NCBI RefSeq assembly: GCF_005403045.1 | Contig: NZ_BJCL01000012.1 | Coordinates: forward strand, 91,465 to 155,464 | Direction: 5' to 3' | DNA length: 64,000 bases | Source of the DNA: Pseudaquabacterium pictum | GTDB taxonomy: Bacteria; Pseudomonadota; Gammaproteobacteria; Burkholderiales; Burkholderiaceae_C | In this document: piece after piece, positions 7,513 through 14,552 of the stretch | How positions within the stretch are numbered: position 1 is the stretch's first letter | Layout: every line of letters starts with the position of its first letter | The notes under the pieces: generated by a model | The model's database searches: none | Told to the model about the DNA's origin: nothing | The model's input: the letters and a program-made list of their open reading frames with translations, nothing else | Program-made: the position numbers and the translations under genes

Positions 7513-8244
7513 ATGGCAACCGCCCCGAACGTCGCCGCACTGGAAGCGCGGATCCGCACCATCAAGGCCGACCGCGACAGCGCCACCACGCTGCTGCGTG
7601 ACAAGTCCTTCGACCTGACCATGGCCCCGGGCAGCACCCAGCTACGCGCTGAGGTGGAGACGCTCGAGCGCGAGATCGCCGGGCATGACCGCGAACTCGG
7701 CCGCCTGGAAGCTGCCATCCATGAGCTGCGCCGCCGCGGCAGCGCAGCAGAGCGCCGCAAGCGCCTGGCGGAGCTGTCCGAGCATCGTCAGGAGGTGACG
7801 GTCACGGGCAAGCGAATGGCCGCGCTGTCCGAGAAGCTGCTGGCCCACGTCGAGGCCATCGGGCCGATGCTGTCCGAGTTCGCAACGCTGAGCGACACCC
7901 ACCGCGAACTGTGCCGGGCCGTCATGCGTGGCAACTTGCCGTCTGACGATCGGTCGAGGTACGACAACGCAATGAGCTGGCGCGCCGCCCCTGTGTCGGC
8001 GTCGATTGCCGCTGCCCTGTGGCGGGCTGGTGTGGGCCGCCTGGGCCTGGACCTTGACCCGTTCGTCAGCGTGGTTCCGCCCCGGGCTGGCGAGAAGGGT
8101 GACCGCTACGTCAAGGGCGACCTGCTGCAGATCCTGCGCGAGGACATCGCCAAGTGCGACGAGCTGCTGACCTATGGCCTGGCCGCCGCGATCAAGGCCG
8201 CCACCGACGAACTGGCCACCGACGAGCAGCGCGCCGCAGCCTGA
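7513..8244 (+). CDS. Coiled-coil protein between cement and scaffold-like genes
   Basis: Encodes 243 residues. About residues 5-110 are continuous charged helix with heptad pattern (LEARIRTIKADRDSATTLL, LETLEREIAGHDRELGRLEAAIHELRRR), then a globular C-terminal half with VSASIAAALWRAGVGRLGLDLDPF and GDRYVKGDLLQILREDIAK. No phage capsid, portal or tail motif is seen. Given its position it may be a morphogenesis factor such as an external scaffold or size-determination protein (the Sid protein of satellite P4 is of similar length and also mainly helical), but that is inference from size and context only. Confidence 0.55.
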   Translation: MATAPNVAALEARIRTIKADRDSATTLLRDKSFDLTMAPGSTQLRAEVETLEREIAGHDRELGRLEAAIHELRRRGSAAERRKRLAELSEHRQEVTVTGKRMAALSEKLLAHVEAIGPMLSEFATLSDTHRELCRAVMRGNLPSDDRSRYDNAMSWRAAPVSASIAAALWRAGVGRLGLDLDPFVSVVPPRAGEKGDRYVKGDLLQILREDIAKCDELLTYGLAAAIKAATDELATDEQRAAA

Positions 8245-8248
8245 CGCT

Positions 8249-8887
8249 ATGGCCGCCTTCTACGACAACAGCCCCGGCATGGTGGACGACCTGACGCCGC
8301 CACCAGCAGCGCCAGCCGCGCCGGCTGCCCCGCCGGCTGCAGCAACACCGCCGGCCTCCAACACCGCCGACATGAGCGCACCACCAGCGCCGCCGCCGGC
8401 CGATGCCGCAGAGGTCAAAGCCCGCGGCAGCCTGGTGGAGACCCTGGCGGCCCAGGCCGATGCAATGCCGCACGGCAGCGAGGTGGTAGTCCACCTGGGC
8501 CGCGCAGCTGAGGCCGCCGGCCTGGCTGGCGATGATGCTGCAGCAGTGGCCAGCGAGTGGGCCGGCACCTTCAAGGCCCACGGGATCGCCGCCAACGATG
8601 CGGTGCAGCTGGTCGACATCGGCGCCAGCATCCACCGCGACGGACCGCCCGACGAAGCAACGGAAGTCGAATGGCTGCGCGAGGTCGACGAGCGCTTGCG
8701 GAGGGAATTCGGCAGCGCTGAGGCCGCCGACCGTGCCGCCGACCTGGCCCGGGCCTGGGTGCAGCGCGATGCGCGCCTTCTGGCCTGGCTGGAGGCCACC
8801 CGGCTCGGCAGTCATCCGCGGGTGGTGCTGGCGCTGGCCAAGGCGGCGCACACGGCGCACAAGGCTGGCAAGTGGCAGCCGAAGTGA
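8249..8887 (+). CDS. Phage scaffold-like protein
   Basis: Encodes 212 residues. After about 70 residues of Pro/Ala-rich disordered sequence comes an acidic helical body (about 75-165) and a C-terminal part reading EVDERLRREFGS, then ARLLAWLEATRLGSHPRVVLAL with AKAAHTAHKAGK at the end. The order 'L-x-x-x-(F/W)G ... LGxHPxVVxxLxKAA' is the usual C-terminal signature of internal capsid scaffolding proteins of podovirus-type phages, with the basic end contacting the capsid protein. Start at 8249 removes an out-of-frame-looking leader. With the cement protein this suggests a small capsid-assembly module without its own major capsid protein. Confidence 0.5.
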   Translation: MAAFYDNSPGMVDDLTPPPAAPAAPAAPPAAATPPASNTADMSAPPAPPPADAAEVKARGSLVETLAAQADAMPHGSEVVVHLGRAAEAAGLAGDDAAAVASEWAGTFKAHGIAANDAVQLVDIGASIHRDGPPDEATEVEWLREVDERLRREFGSAEAADRAADLARAWVQRDARLLAWLEATRLGSHPRVVLALAKAAHTAHKAGKWQPK

Positions 8888-8906
8888 AGCGGCAGGAGGC
8901 CACCCG

Positions 8907-9293
8907 GTGAGCGTCACTGCCCTCGTCACCGGCAAGCTGATTGCCGATCCAGACCGGCGCAGCGGCACCGGCAGGAAGCCCTACGTCCTGGCGAAGATGA
9001 TCGCCCACGATGGCGAGGCCGACTCGCTGGTGAGCCTGATCGCCTTCGGCAGCACCGCCGAGCAGATCGGCTCCTTGAGCAAGGGCGACGCGCTGGCCGT
9101 CAACGGCAGGGCCAAGGTGAAGACCTGGCAGGACCGCGACGGCGCAACGAAAGCCGGCCTGAGCATCACTGCCGATGCCGTGATGACTGCCTATCAGCTG
9201 ACCCGGAAGCGGCAGGCCGTAGCGTCGGCCAGCGCGCCCCGCACCGCCCAGACCGACACCGGCTCGCCACCCTGGGGCGACGATCAACCATGA
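8907..9293 (+). CDS. ssb: Single-stranded DNA-binding protein (OB fold)
   Basis: Encodes 128 residues from GTG 8907, with a strong GGAGG eight bases upstream. The body fits a one-domain OB fold (TALVTGKLIADPDRRSGTG, LVSLIAFGSTAEQIGSL, SKGDALAVNGRAKVKTW), a type common in phages and plasmids and shorter than chromosomal SSB. The C-terminus, SPPWGDDQP, approximates the acidic tail used to recruit replication proteins but lacks the final phenylalanine. It probably coats single strands exposed by the element's primase-helicase. Confidence 0.8.
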   Translation: MSVTALVTGKLIADPDRRSGTGRKPYVLAKMIAHDGEADSLVSLIAFGSTAEQIGSLSKGDALAVNGRAKVKTWQDRDGATKAGLSITADAVMTAYQLTRKRQAVASASAPRTAQTDTGSPPWGDDQP

Positions 9294-9382
9294 GGGCCAC
9301 AGCTGGCTGCAGTCCGTGGTGTTGACGGTCGGCCGGACCCTGAGCAAAGTCCGCAGCTGTTGCCAGCTGCAAGGGGGGGTCA

Positions 9383-9610
9383 ATGGTCAAGCCGCGTCGC
9401 TTCAGCCTTTGGTGGGTCGGGGCCGCCTGGCTTCTCGTGGGCTTCGCTGGTTCGATCCTTCACCACTGGGCGCTGGCAAGCCGCGAGGTTGCAGAAGGGC
9501 TGCTGATCGTCTACGGATCGGCGCTCTACGCGATCTGCAGCTGGTGGGTCATCAAGTGGGTAGATGCGGAAACGGAGAGACGGGCACGGCAAGACGCCAA
9601 GCGAGACTGA
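9383..9610 (+). CDS. Small two-helix membrane protein, 75 aa
   Basis: Two hydrophobic segments at about 8-28 (LWWVGAAWLLVGFAGSILHHW) and about 38-58 (GLLIVYGSALYAICSWWVIKW) are followed by a strongly charged C-terminus. A GGGGGG run five to eight bases before the ATG could serve for ribosome binding. Size, topology and position near the element's end allow a holin-like or accessory membrane role, but there is no linked endolysin. Family not recognised. Confidence 0.5.
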   Translation: MVKPRRFSLWWVGAAWLLVGFAGSILHHWALASREVAEGLLIVYGSALYAICSWWVIKWVDAETERRARQDAKRD

Positions 9611-9667
9611 CGAACGGGCGGCCCGCGACTCGGCAAGTCCTAGCCACGCCAGGAGGTGCCGCGGCAC

Positions 9668-10384
9668 TCAAGGATTGGGAGCCGCAGCTCGGCTGTCTAC
9701 GATCCTCAGCAGGTGAGAGGCCAGAACGATCATTTCCCGCGCCTCTGCTGCCTCCACACCCACGCGACGGTGACTCTGCGGGTTCTTGTAGCTGCCAATT
9801 GCGCCAGCCATGAGATGCATCAGGGATTCCTGTTCGCCAGCTTCGCTGTCCGGGTTCGTGAGGGGGCCGGACCCAGTCTTGAACGCGGCGCGCATGAGGG
9901 CTACGCCCAGGAGCGAATCGCCTAGCCCGGCCGCGCGACGAACTGCCACCTCTAGAGTCTTGAAGGCTTCAAACACCGCGGTGTCGAAGATCCCCTGTCG
10001 GAACAGAGACATGCAGGTGATTCGAAGGTCGGGGTGCACCAGTTCATCTGGGAGCAGCCGGTCCGCAGACCATGCAGCAAAGTCGGGGGCCTGTGCAGCT
10101 TCGCGCCCCAAACGAGTAAGCGTGTACCACTGCTCGCCATGATCTGGCGCCCTGCACAGCAGCTTCTCCGTCCAGAGCCAGGTGATCGCCTCGGACACCG
10201 CAAAGGCGGACTCCCAACGGTTGTAGATGCTCCGCACCTCCGACAGCAGGTTTTGGGTGCATACGGCATCAGTGACCCGAGGCAACTTGATGGCGATGCT
10301 TCGCAGCACGCCCGCTGCAATCTCGACAACTGGCGCCCGCTCGAGATCCTGATACGCGGGGAAGAAGCTCTGTAACCGGTTCAT
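9668..10384 (-). CDS. TIGR02391 (Ymh) family protein, possible defence cargo
   Basis: Encodes 238 residues, and is the only minus-strand gene in the element. The C-terminal half carries the family signature: FDTAVFEAFKTLEVAVRRAAGL, a small insertion with LTNP, then MAGAIGSYKNPQSHRRV, where Asn/Pro/His around residues 201-205 are the conserved core. The N-terminal half is helical with several Trp. TIGR02391 genes are widespread beside restriction and abortive-infection systems and on mobile elements; their biochemical activity is not settled to my knowledge. The start at 10384 gives the family-typical length; a longer upstream frame looks non-coding. Its inverted orientation near the right end of the element is typical of cargo. 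Confidence 0.7.
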   Translation of the reverse strand: MNRLQSFFPAYQDLERAPVVEIAAGVLRSIAIKLPRVTDAVCTQNLLSEVRSIYNRWESAFAVSEAITWLWTEKLLCRAPDHGEQWYTLTRLGREAAQAPDFAAWSADRLLPDELVHPDLRITCMSLFRQGIFDTAVFEAFKTLEVAVRRAAGLGDSLLGVALMRAAFKTGSGPLTNPDSEAGEQESLMHLMAGAIGSYKNPQSHRRVGVEAAEAREMIVLASHLLRIVDSRAAAPNP

Positions 10385-10477
10385 CTGGCCCCCTATGTCG
10401 TGAAGATCGGGACCAGTATCCGCGCTGCCGTCCGCCAGGCGCCACTGGGTCGGTTGCTGAGCCAGCCGCGGCCGACC

Positions 10478-10756
10478 ATGGCGGGCATGCTCACCGACTC
10501 CGCCCTCGAAGCCCTGCAGCGTGCTTGCTGGCACTGCCACCACTACCGCGGCTTGACGCCCTCCGGGAACTCCGCCCGCTGCATGTTCCGCGGCCGGCTG
10601 CACATTCACGCGCCGCTGGGCAGCTGCTGCTACTTCGAGCGTGAGCCGGGCTCCGACGACTGCCTGACGCCGCCGGCCGGGTTCGACATGGGCGGGCTCA
10701 GCGATGCCTGGCGTGAGATGGTTCGGGAGGTGTTGACCAGCAATCAGGCTGCATGA
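10478..10756 (+). CDS. Cys-rich small protein, possible metal binder
   Basis: Encodes 92 residues. Cysteines are grouped as CWHCHHY near 17-23, then ARC, SCCYF and DDC, giving six Cys plus several His compatible with one or two zinc sites. The C-terminal helix reads DAWREMVREVLTSN. An upstream in-frame start at 10400 was rejected because the added segment resembles non-coding sequence. The gene diverges from the TIGR02391 gene and is the last recognisable gene of the element. Function unknown. Confidence 0.5.
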   Translation: MAGMLTDSALEALQRACWHCHHYRGLTPSGNSARCMFRGRLHIHAPLGSCCYFEREPGSDDCLTPPAGFDMGGLSDAWREMVREVLTSNQAA

Positions 10757-11085
10757 GTGCTGCCTGGCTTCCCACCTTTGGGGCCCCACCTGGGCGGGAT
10801 TGCTGGCACCAGGCCAGGCGCAGACACTGCCCATCGGGCCGGCGCAGTGGTAGCCGAGAGGCGCACCGGACACGAGCAGCGATGCAGGGTGATCGCGCCG
10901 GCCCGACCCCGATAGAACCCCCGCACTGCTGGCGGACAAGCTGGCGGACAGAGGGGAAACGGCCCGGAAAGCTAGAATTGGCGCCACTCTTGACAGACTC
11001 CTGCTCCGCCAGCTTGCCAGCGCCGCCGCGCCCTGGATGCAGCTGCCGATCCGCCGCAGCACCGTGCTGCCACGGCACGCCGACG
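10757..11085. other. Junction between the mobile element and chromosomal genes
   Basis: A 329-bp stretch with no supported gene. It changes context from phage-like to housekeeping genes, so the right attachment site probably lies here. No tRNA gene or tRNA 3' end is recognisable. It contains the short direct and inverted repeats at 10928-11021. TTGACA at 10990-10995 matches a -35 box, but no good -10 box follows at the right distance. Confidence 0.45.
10928..11021. repeat. GCTGGCGGACA direct repeats with inverted partner
   Basis: Two copies of GCTGGCGGACA (10928-10938 and 10940-10950) lie in tandem with a 12-bp period. A 12-bp perfect inverted partner follows: CAAGCTGGCGGA at 10937-10948 pairs with TCCGCCAGCTTG at 11005-11016, across 56 bases. 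The inverted copy extends as far as 11021 with one gap. The pattern could be integrase arm sites, an operator array or an RNA hairpin; the sequence alone does not decide. Confidence 0.5.
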
Positions 11086-12012
11086 ATGAAGCTCTGGACC
11101 TACCGCCGCAACTTCACCGTGAACGGCCAGCCGTTCCAGGTGAACATCGAGACCGGCCTCACCCACCTGCGCTCAGTCCTGCTGCGCGACGGCCAGGCCC
11201 TCGCCCAGGATGGGACCGCGCTGTCCGGCACCCTGGCCGACCACCGCAACCACCGGCTGCAGGCCGTGCTGCCTGATGGCGCGCTGCTGGAGGTGGAAGC
11301 CGGCTACGCCGGCTGGTGGACCACGGCCATTGCGGTGCGGGTCGACGGCGTGCTGGTGCATGAAAGCCACCCCGGTCGCACCATCGCCTGGCCGATGCTG
11401 GCAGGCAAGGGGCCGGTCACGCCGGAAGCGCTGCAGCAGCTGCGCGAGCAGGAGCAGCGCGACCGCGCACAGTGGCTGCGCAACAAGCCGTCGCTGATCG
11501 TCGACATCGCGCTGGGCCTGCTCTTCTTCATCGTCAGCAAGGCCACCGGCAGCCTCACCACGGCGGCGCTGGTGGGCGCGGCCGCCGGGCTGGCCGTCGT
11601 GGTGGTGCAGCGCTTCGTCAAGCTGGACCTGCTGGGTGGCCTGGCGCTGTTCGGCGTGTGCACGCTGTTGCTGTCGGCCGGCTTTTCGCTCTACTTCGAG
11701 GATGAGCGCATGGTGCAGCTCAAGGGCAGCATCCTCGGCACCCTGGTGGCAGCGGTCATCCTGCTGGACGCGCTGCTCAACCGCGGACGCTACTTCGGCG
11801 CGCGCCTCGCGCGCTACATGGTCGGCATGCCTGTCGACCCGCAGCGGCTCGCCCTTGGCCTGGCCGTGATGGGCCTGTGCATGGCGGGCCTCAACCTGCT
11901 GGCCACCCAGCTGCTGAGCAAGGACCACTGGCTGGTCTACACCACCTTCGTCGATGCGCCGCTGGCCCTGCTGCTGATGCTCGGCGTGTTCCGGTTCGCC
12001 CGCTCCGGCTGA
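11086..12012 (+). CDS. IspZ/YciB-like membrane protein with soluble N-terminal domain
   Basis: Encodes 308 residues. The first 120 or so form a soluble beta-rich domain (YRRNFTVNGQPFQVNIETG, then LADHRNHRLQAVLPDGALLEVEAGY). From about 140 onward there are six hydrophobic segments, in a pattern like the inner-membrane septation protein IspZ/YciB: KPSLIVDIALGLLFFIVSKA near the first helix and MGLCMAGLNLLATQLLSKDHW near the last pair. That family is linked to cell-envelope maintenance and division. Fusion with an N-terminal soluble domain makes it longer than YciB (about 180 residues). It is the first clear chromosomal gene to the right of the mobile element. Confidence 0.6.
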   Translation: MKLWTYRRNFTVNGQPFQVNIETGLTHLRSVLLRDGQALAQDGTALSGTLADHRNHRLQAVLPDGALLEVEAGYAGWWTTAIAVRVDGVLVHESHPGRTIAWPMLAGKGPVTPEALQQLREQEQRDRAQWLRNKPSLIVDIALGLLFFIVSKATGSLTTAALVGAAAGLAVVVVQRFVKLDLLGGLALFGVCTLLLSAGFSLYFEDERMVQLKGSILGTLVAAVILLDALLNRGRYFGARLARYMVGMPVDPQRLALGLAVMGLCMAGLNLLATQLLSKDHWLVYTTFVDAPLALLLMLGVFRFARSG

Positions 12013-12100
12013 ACGGCCGGCTGCCGGACAGCGGGCACAATCCACCGCCATGAGAACAACGGGGGTGGCGGCGTGTGGCGCCGGGCTGGCAGCGCAGGCC

Positions 12101-13042
12101 ATGCGGCGTGCGGCGGCCGTGGTGCTGGGCATCGGCCTGCTGGCGGGCTGCGCGACGCGGTCCGACCAGGTGGCGCCCAGCGCCGCCGACCCGGCCACCT
12201 ACGCCGGCTGGGATTGCGACCGCCTGCACGACGAGCTCGACACCGTGCAGCAGCGCGCCGCCGATGTGGCCTATGCCGTCGACTCGCGCGTGGGCAACAA
12301 CATGATCGCGCTGGGCCTGGGTGTCACCGTGTTCTGGCCAGCCTTGCTGGCGATGCGCCCCGACGGCCTCGAGGCCACCCAGCTGGCCGAGCTGAAGGGC
12401 CGCTACGAGGCTCTGCGCACGGTGCTGGCCCGCCAGTCCTGCCCGCCAGCGTCCGAGACCATGGCGGCCCAGCGCCAGGCTGCGCTGCCGGTGGCCCTGG
12501 GCGACCGCCTGGTCTACGAGGAGCGCAGCGCCACCGGCGCGCCGGTGCACCTGCTGGGCATGCAGGTGACCGCGTTGCGCCGCGACCAGATCGAATTCCG
12601 CGTCGACCTCGACAACAAGCCGTTCGACCAGGCCTGGCGCCAGGACCTGGCCGGCAACACCGTGCTGGAGAGCCGCGCGCCGCTGCTGGGCTGGCGCCGC
12701 CTGCTCAAGTCCGACCTGAGCCTGGGCCAGGTGCTGTCCGGCGACCTGGCTGCAGCCGACCAGGTGCGGGCCACGGCACGCGTGCGTGGCCAGGTGGTGG
12801 CCACCGGGCCGCAGACGATCGCCGGCCGCCGCTTCGACGTGGCGGTGATCGAGCTGTTTGGCGAGGCGCCGGCCACCAGCGCGGGCGTTGCGGGCCTCGA
12901 TCAGGCCAGCACCCGGCTGGACGGCGTCATGGCGGTGGACCGCACCAACGGCCTGCTGCTGCGGCTGGAGCTGCGTTGTGCCAATCCCGAGTTCAGCGTG
13001 CGCCGGCGGCTGGTGCGGGTGGAGGGCGCACCGCGGCCCTGA
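12101..13042 (+). CDS. Predicted outer-membrane lipoprotein, function unknown
   Basis: Starting at 12101 the product begins MRRAAAVVLGIGLLAGC, a lipoprotein signal with lipobox LAGC and cysteine 17. An in-frame ATG at 12050 would give a longer leader and remains possible. Residues after the cysteine include a Cys-containing helical part (GWDCDRLHDELDTVQQRAADVAYAVD) and a short hydrophobic segment near VGNNMIALGLGVTVFWPALLAM that resembles lipoproteins carrying a glycine-zipper-like stretch. The second half is beta-rich. Residue +2 is Ala, which favours sorting to the outer membrane. No family name can be given. Confidence 0.6.
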   Translation: MRRAAAVVLGIGLLAGCATRSDQVAPSAADPATYAGWDCDRLHDELDTVQQRAADVAYAVDSRVGNNMIALGLGVTVFWPALLAMRPDGLEATQLAELKGRYEALRTVLARQSCPPASETMAAQRQAALPVALGDRLVYEERSATGAPVHLLGMQVTALRRDQIEFRVDLDNKPFDQAWRQDLAGNTVLESRAPLLGWRRLLKSDLSLGQVLSGDLAAADQVRATARVRGQVVATGPQTIAGRRFDVAVIELFGEAPATSAGVAGLDQASTRLDGVMAVDRTNGLLLRLELRCANPEFSVRRRLVRVEGAPRP

Positions 13043-13145
13043 CCCCCGGTTCGTGGGGGTTTACCGATCTTTACCGTGTGAACAAGGCCAGGACACCCCG
13101 GTTGCCCAGAATTTGCTGCATCGACAACGCACACGGGACCCACCG

Positions 13146-13691
13146 ATGACACCGACCACCATGCGCCTGCCCGCCCAGCGCAGCACCTTCCTCAAGCTCA
13201 GTGCCGCCGGTCTGCTGGTGGCCGTGGCCGGCCTCGGCGCCGGCCAGGTCCACGCCCAGCCGGCCGCGCCGCAACACGCCGCCCACCACCGCATGGCACC
13301 GGGCATGGGCATGCCGGGCATGGCCATCCCCGAGCGCCTCCTCGACGAGGTCGGCGCCAGCGCCGAGCAGAAGAGCAAGCTGCGCGAGATCTTCAAGGCC
13401 GCCGGCGACGACCTGCGCAGCCAGCGCGAGGCCGGCCGTTCCCTGCACGGTCAGATGCTGGCGCTGATGGCGGCGCCACAGGTCGATGCGGCCGCTGCGG
13501 AGTCCCTGCGCCAGCAGCAGCTGGCCCGGCACGATGCCGTCACCAAGCGGTCGCTGCAGGCCATGCTGGATGCGCAGGCTGTGCTGACACCCGAGCAGCG
13601 TGCCAAGATCGCCGAGCGCATGGCTGCGCGGCACAACAGGATGGACCACCGCCACCATCCGCACGGCGGCCCGGCTGCGCCCAAGGGCTGA
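13146..13691 (+). CDS. Spy/CpxP-like periplasmic protein
   Basis: Encodes 181 residues with a signal sequence (cleavage after about AGQVHA, residue 38), a His/Met-rich stretch (HAAHHRMAPGMGMPGMA) and a helical body. The LTPEQRAKIAERM element near the C-terminus is the LTxxQ motif that defines the Spy/CpxP group of periplasmic chaperones and stress sensors. The His- and Met-rich segments suggest metal binding. It is followed by an intrinsic terminator and then by a CpxR/CpxA-like pair, so it is probably both a target and a feedback regulator of that pair, as CpxP is in enterobacteria. Confidence 0.75.
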   Translation: MTPTTMRLPAQRSTFLKLSAAGLLVAVAGLGAGQVHAQPAAPQHAAHHRMAPGMGMPGMAIPERLLDEVGASAEQKSKLREIFKAAGDDLRSQREAGRSLHGQMLALMAAPQVDAAAAESLRQQQLARHDAVTKRSLQAMLDAQAVLTPEQRAKIAERMAARHNRMDHRHHPHGGPAAPKG

Positions 13692-13727
13692 CCTCGGCGG
13701 TGCCGGCACCACAGGCCTCCAGGATTC

Positions 13728-13760
13728 GCCCCGGCGCACTGTAGCGCCGGGGCGCTTTTT
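13728..13760 (+). terminator. Intrinsic terminator after the Spy-like gene
   Basis: A perfect 10-bp GC-rich stem (GCCCCGGCGC at 13728-13737 and GCGCCGGGGC at 13744-13753) with a six-base loop is followed after two bases by five T residues (13756-13760). It separates the Spy-like gene from the response regulator gene that starts at 13793. Confidence 0.85.
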
Positions 13761-13792
13761 CATTGCAAGACGACAGGCAGGACGGGAGCACC

Positions 13793-14500
13793 ATGAACGG
13801 CAAGCTGCTGCTGATCGATGATGACGTGCGGCTGACGGCGATGGTGGGCGACTACCTGCGTGCCAACGGCTATGAGGTGGACGCCGCCGGCTCGCTGGCC
13901 GCCGGCCGCGAACGGCTGCGCGGCGGCCCCTACGATGCGCTGGTGCTCGACCTGATGCTGCCCGACGGTGACGGACTCGACCTCACCCGTGAGTTGCGGG
14001 CCGATGCCCGGCTCAAGCGCCTGCCGCTGCTGATGCTGACCGCCCGCGGCGAACCGCTGGACCGGGTGCTGGGCCTGGAGCTGGGTGCCGACGACTACCT
14101 GTCCAAGCCCTTCGAGGCGCGCGAGCTGCTGGCCCGGGTCAAGGCCCTGCTGCGCCGCGCCAGCCCCGAGCCGGCGGCCGACGAGGTGTTGCGCTTCGGC
14201 CGGCTGGAAATCGACCTGGGCGCGCGCCAGGCCCGCATCGACGGCAAGCCGGCCGACCTGACCGGCCACCAGTTCGACCTGCTGGTGGTGCTGGCGCAGA
14301 GCGCCGGCCGGGTGCTCAGCCGCGACCAGATCATGGACGCGCTCAAGGGCCACCCGATGGAAGCCTTCGACCGCAGCATCGATGTGCATGTCTCGCGCAT
14401 CCGCGCCTGCATCGAGGACGACCCGAAGATGCCCAAGCGGGTGCTCACCGTGCGCGGCTCGGGCTATGTGTTCGCCCGCAAGCAGGACGCCGATGAATGA
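13793..14500 (+). CDS. OmpR-family response regulator, CpxR/RstA-like
   Basis: Encodes 235 residues. Receiver domain at about 1-120, with acidic pair IDDD near 8-11, phospho-acceptor Asp in VLDLMLPDGDG (about 54), TARG and the KPF lysine at about 104. The winged-helix DNA-binding domain occupies about 130-230 (LTGHQFDLLVVLAQSAGRVLSRDQI, then FDRSIDVHVSRIRACIEDD and VRGSGYVF). GGGAG lies five bases before the ATG. It forms a two-gene operon with the kinase 52 bp downstream. The Spy-like gene just upstream suggests an envelope-stress or metal regulon. Confidence 0.9.
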   Translation: MNGKLLLIDDDVRLTAMVGDYLRANGYEVDAAGSLAAGRERLRGGPYDALVLDLMLPDGDGLDLTRELRADARLKRLPLLMLTARGEPLDRVLGLELGADDYLSKPFEARELLARVKALLRRASPEPAADEVLRFGRLEIDLGARQARIDGKPADLTGHQFDLLVVLAQSAGRVLSRDQIMDALKGHPMEAFDRSIDVHVSRIRACIEDDPKMPKRVLTVRGSGYVFARKQDADE

Positions 14501-14552
14501 GCCGCACTGGCGGCGGTGACGGCTGCAGCAGCAGCGGCGGTGGGGAGCGGGC

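Noticed and set aside
10990..11018. Sigma-70 promoter with TTGACA at 10990
   Set aside because: No acceptable -10 hexamer occurs 16-18 bases downstream; AGCTTGCC is at that position.
10757..11085. tRNA or tRNA fragment as attachment site
   Set aside because: No acceptor stem, anticodon stem or T-loop pattern could be assembled from the sequence; only short repeats are present.
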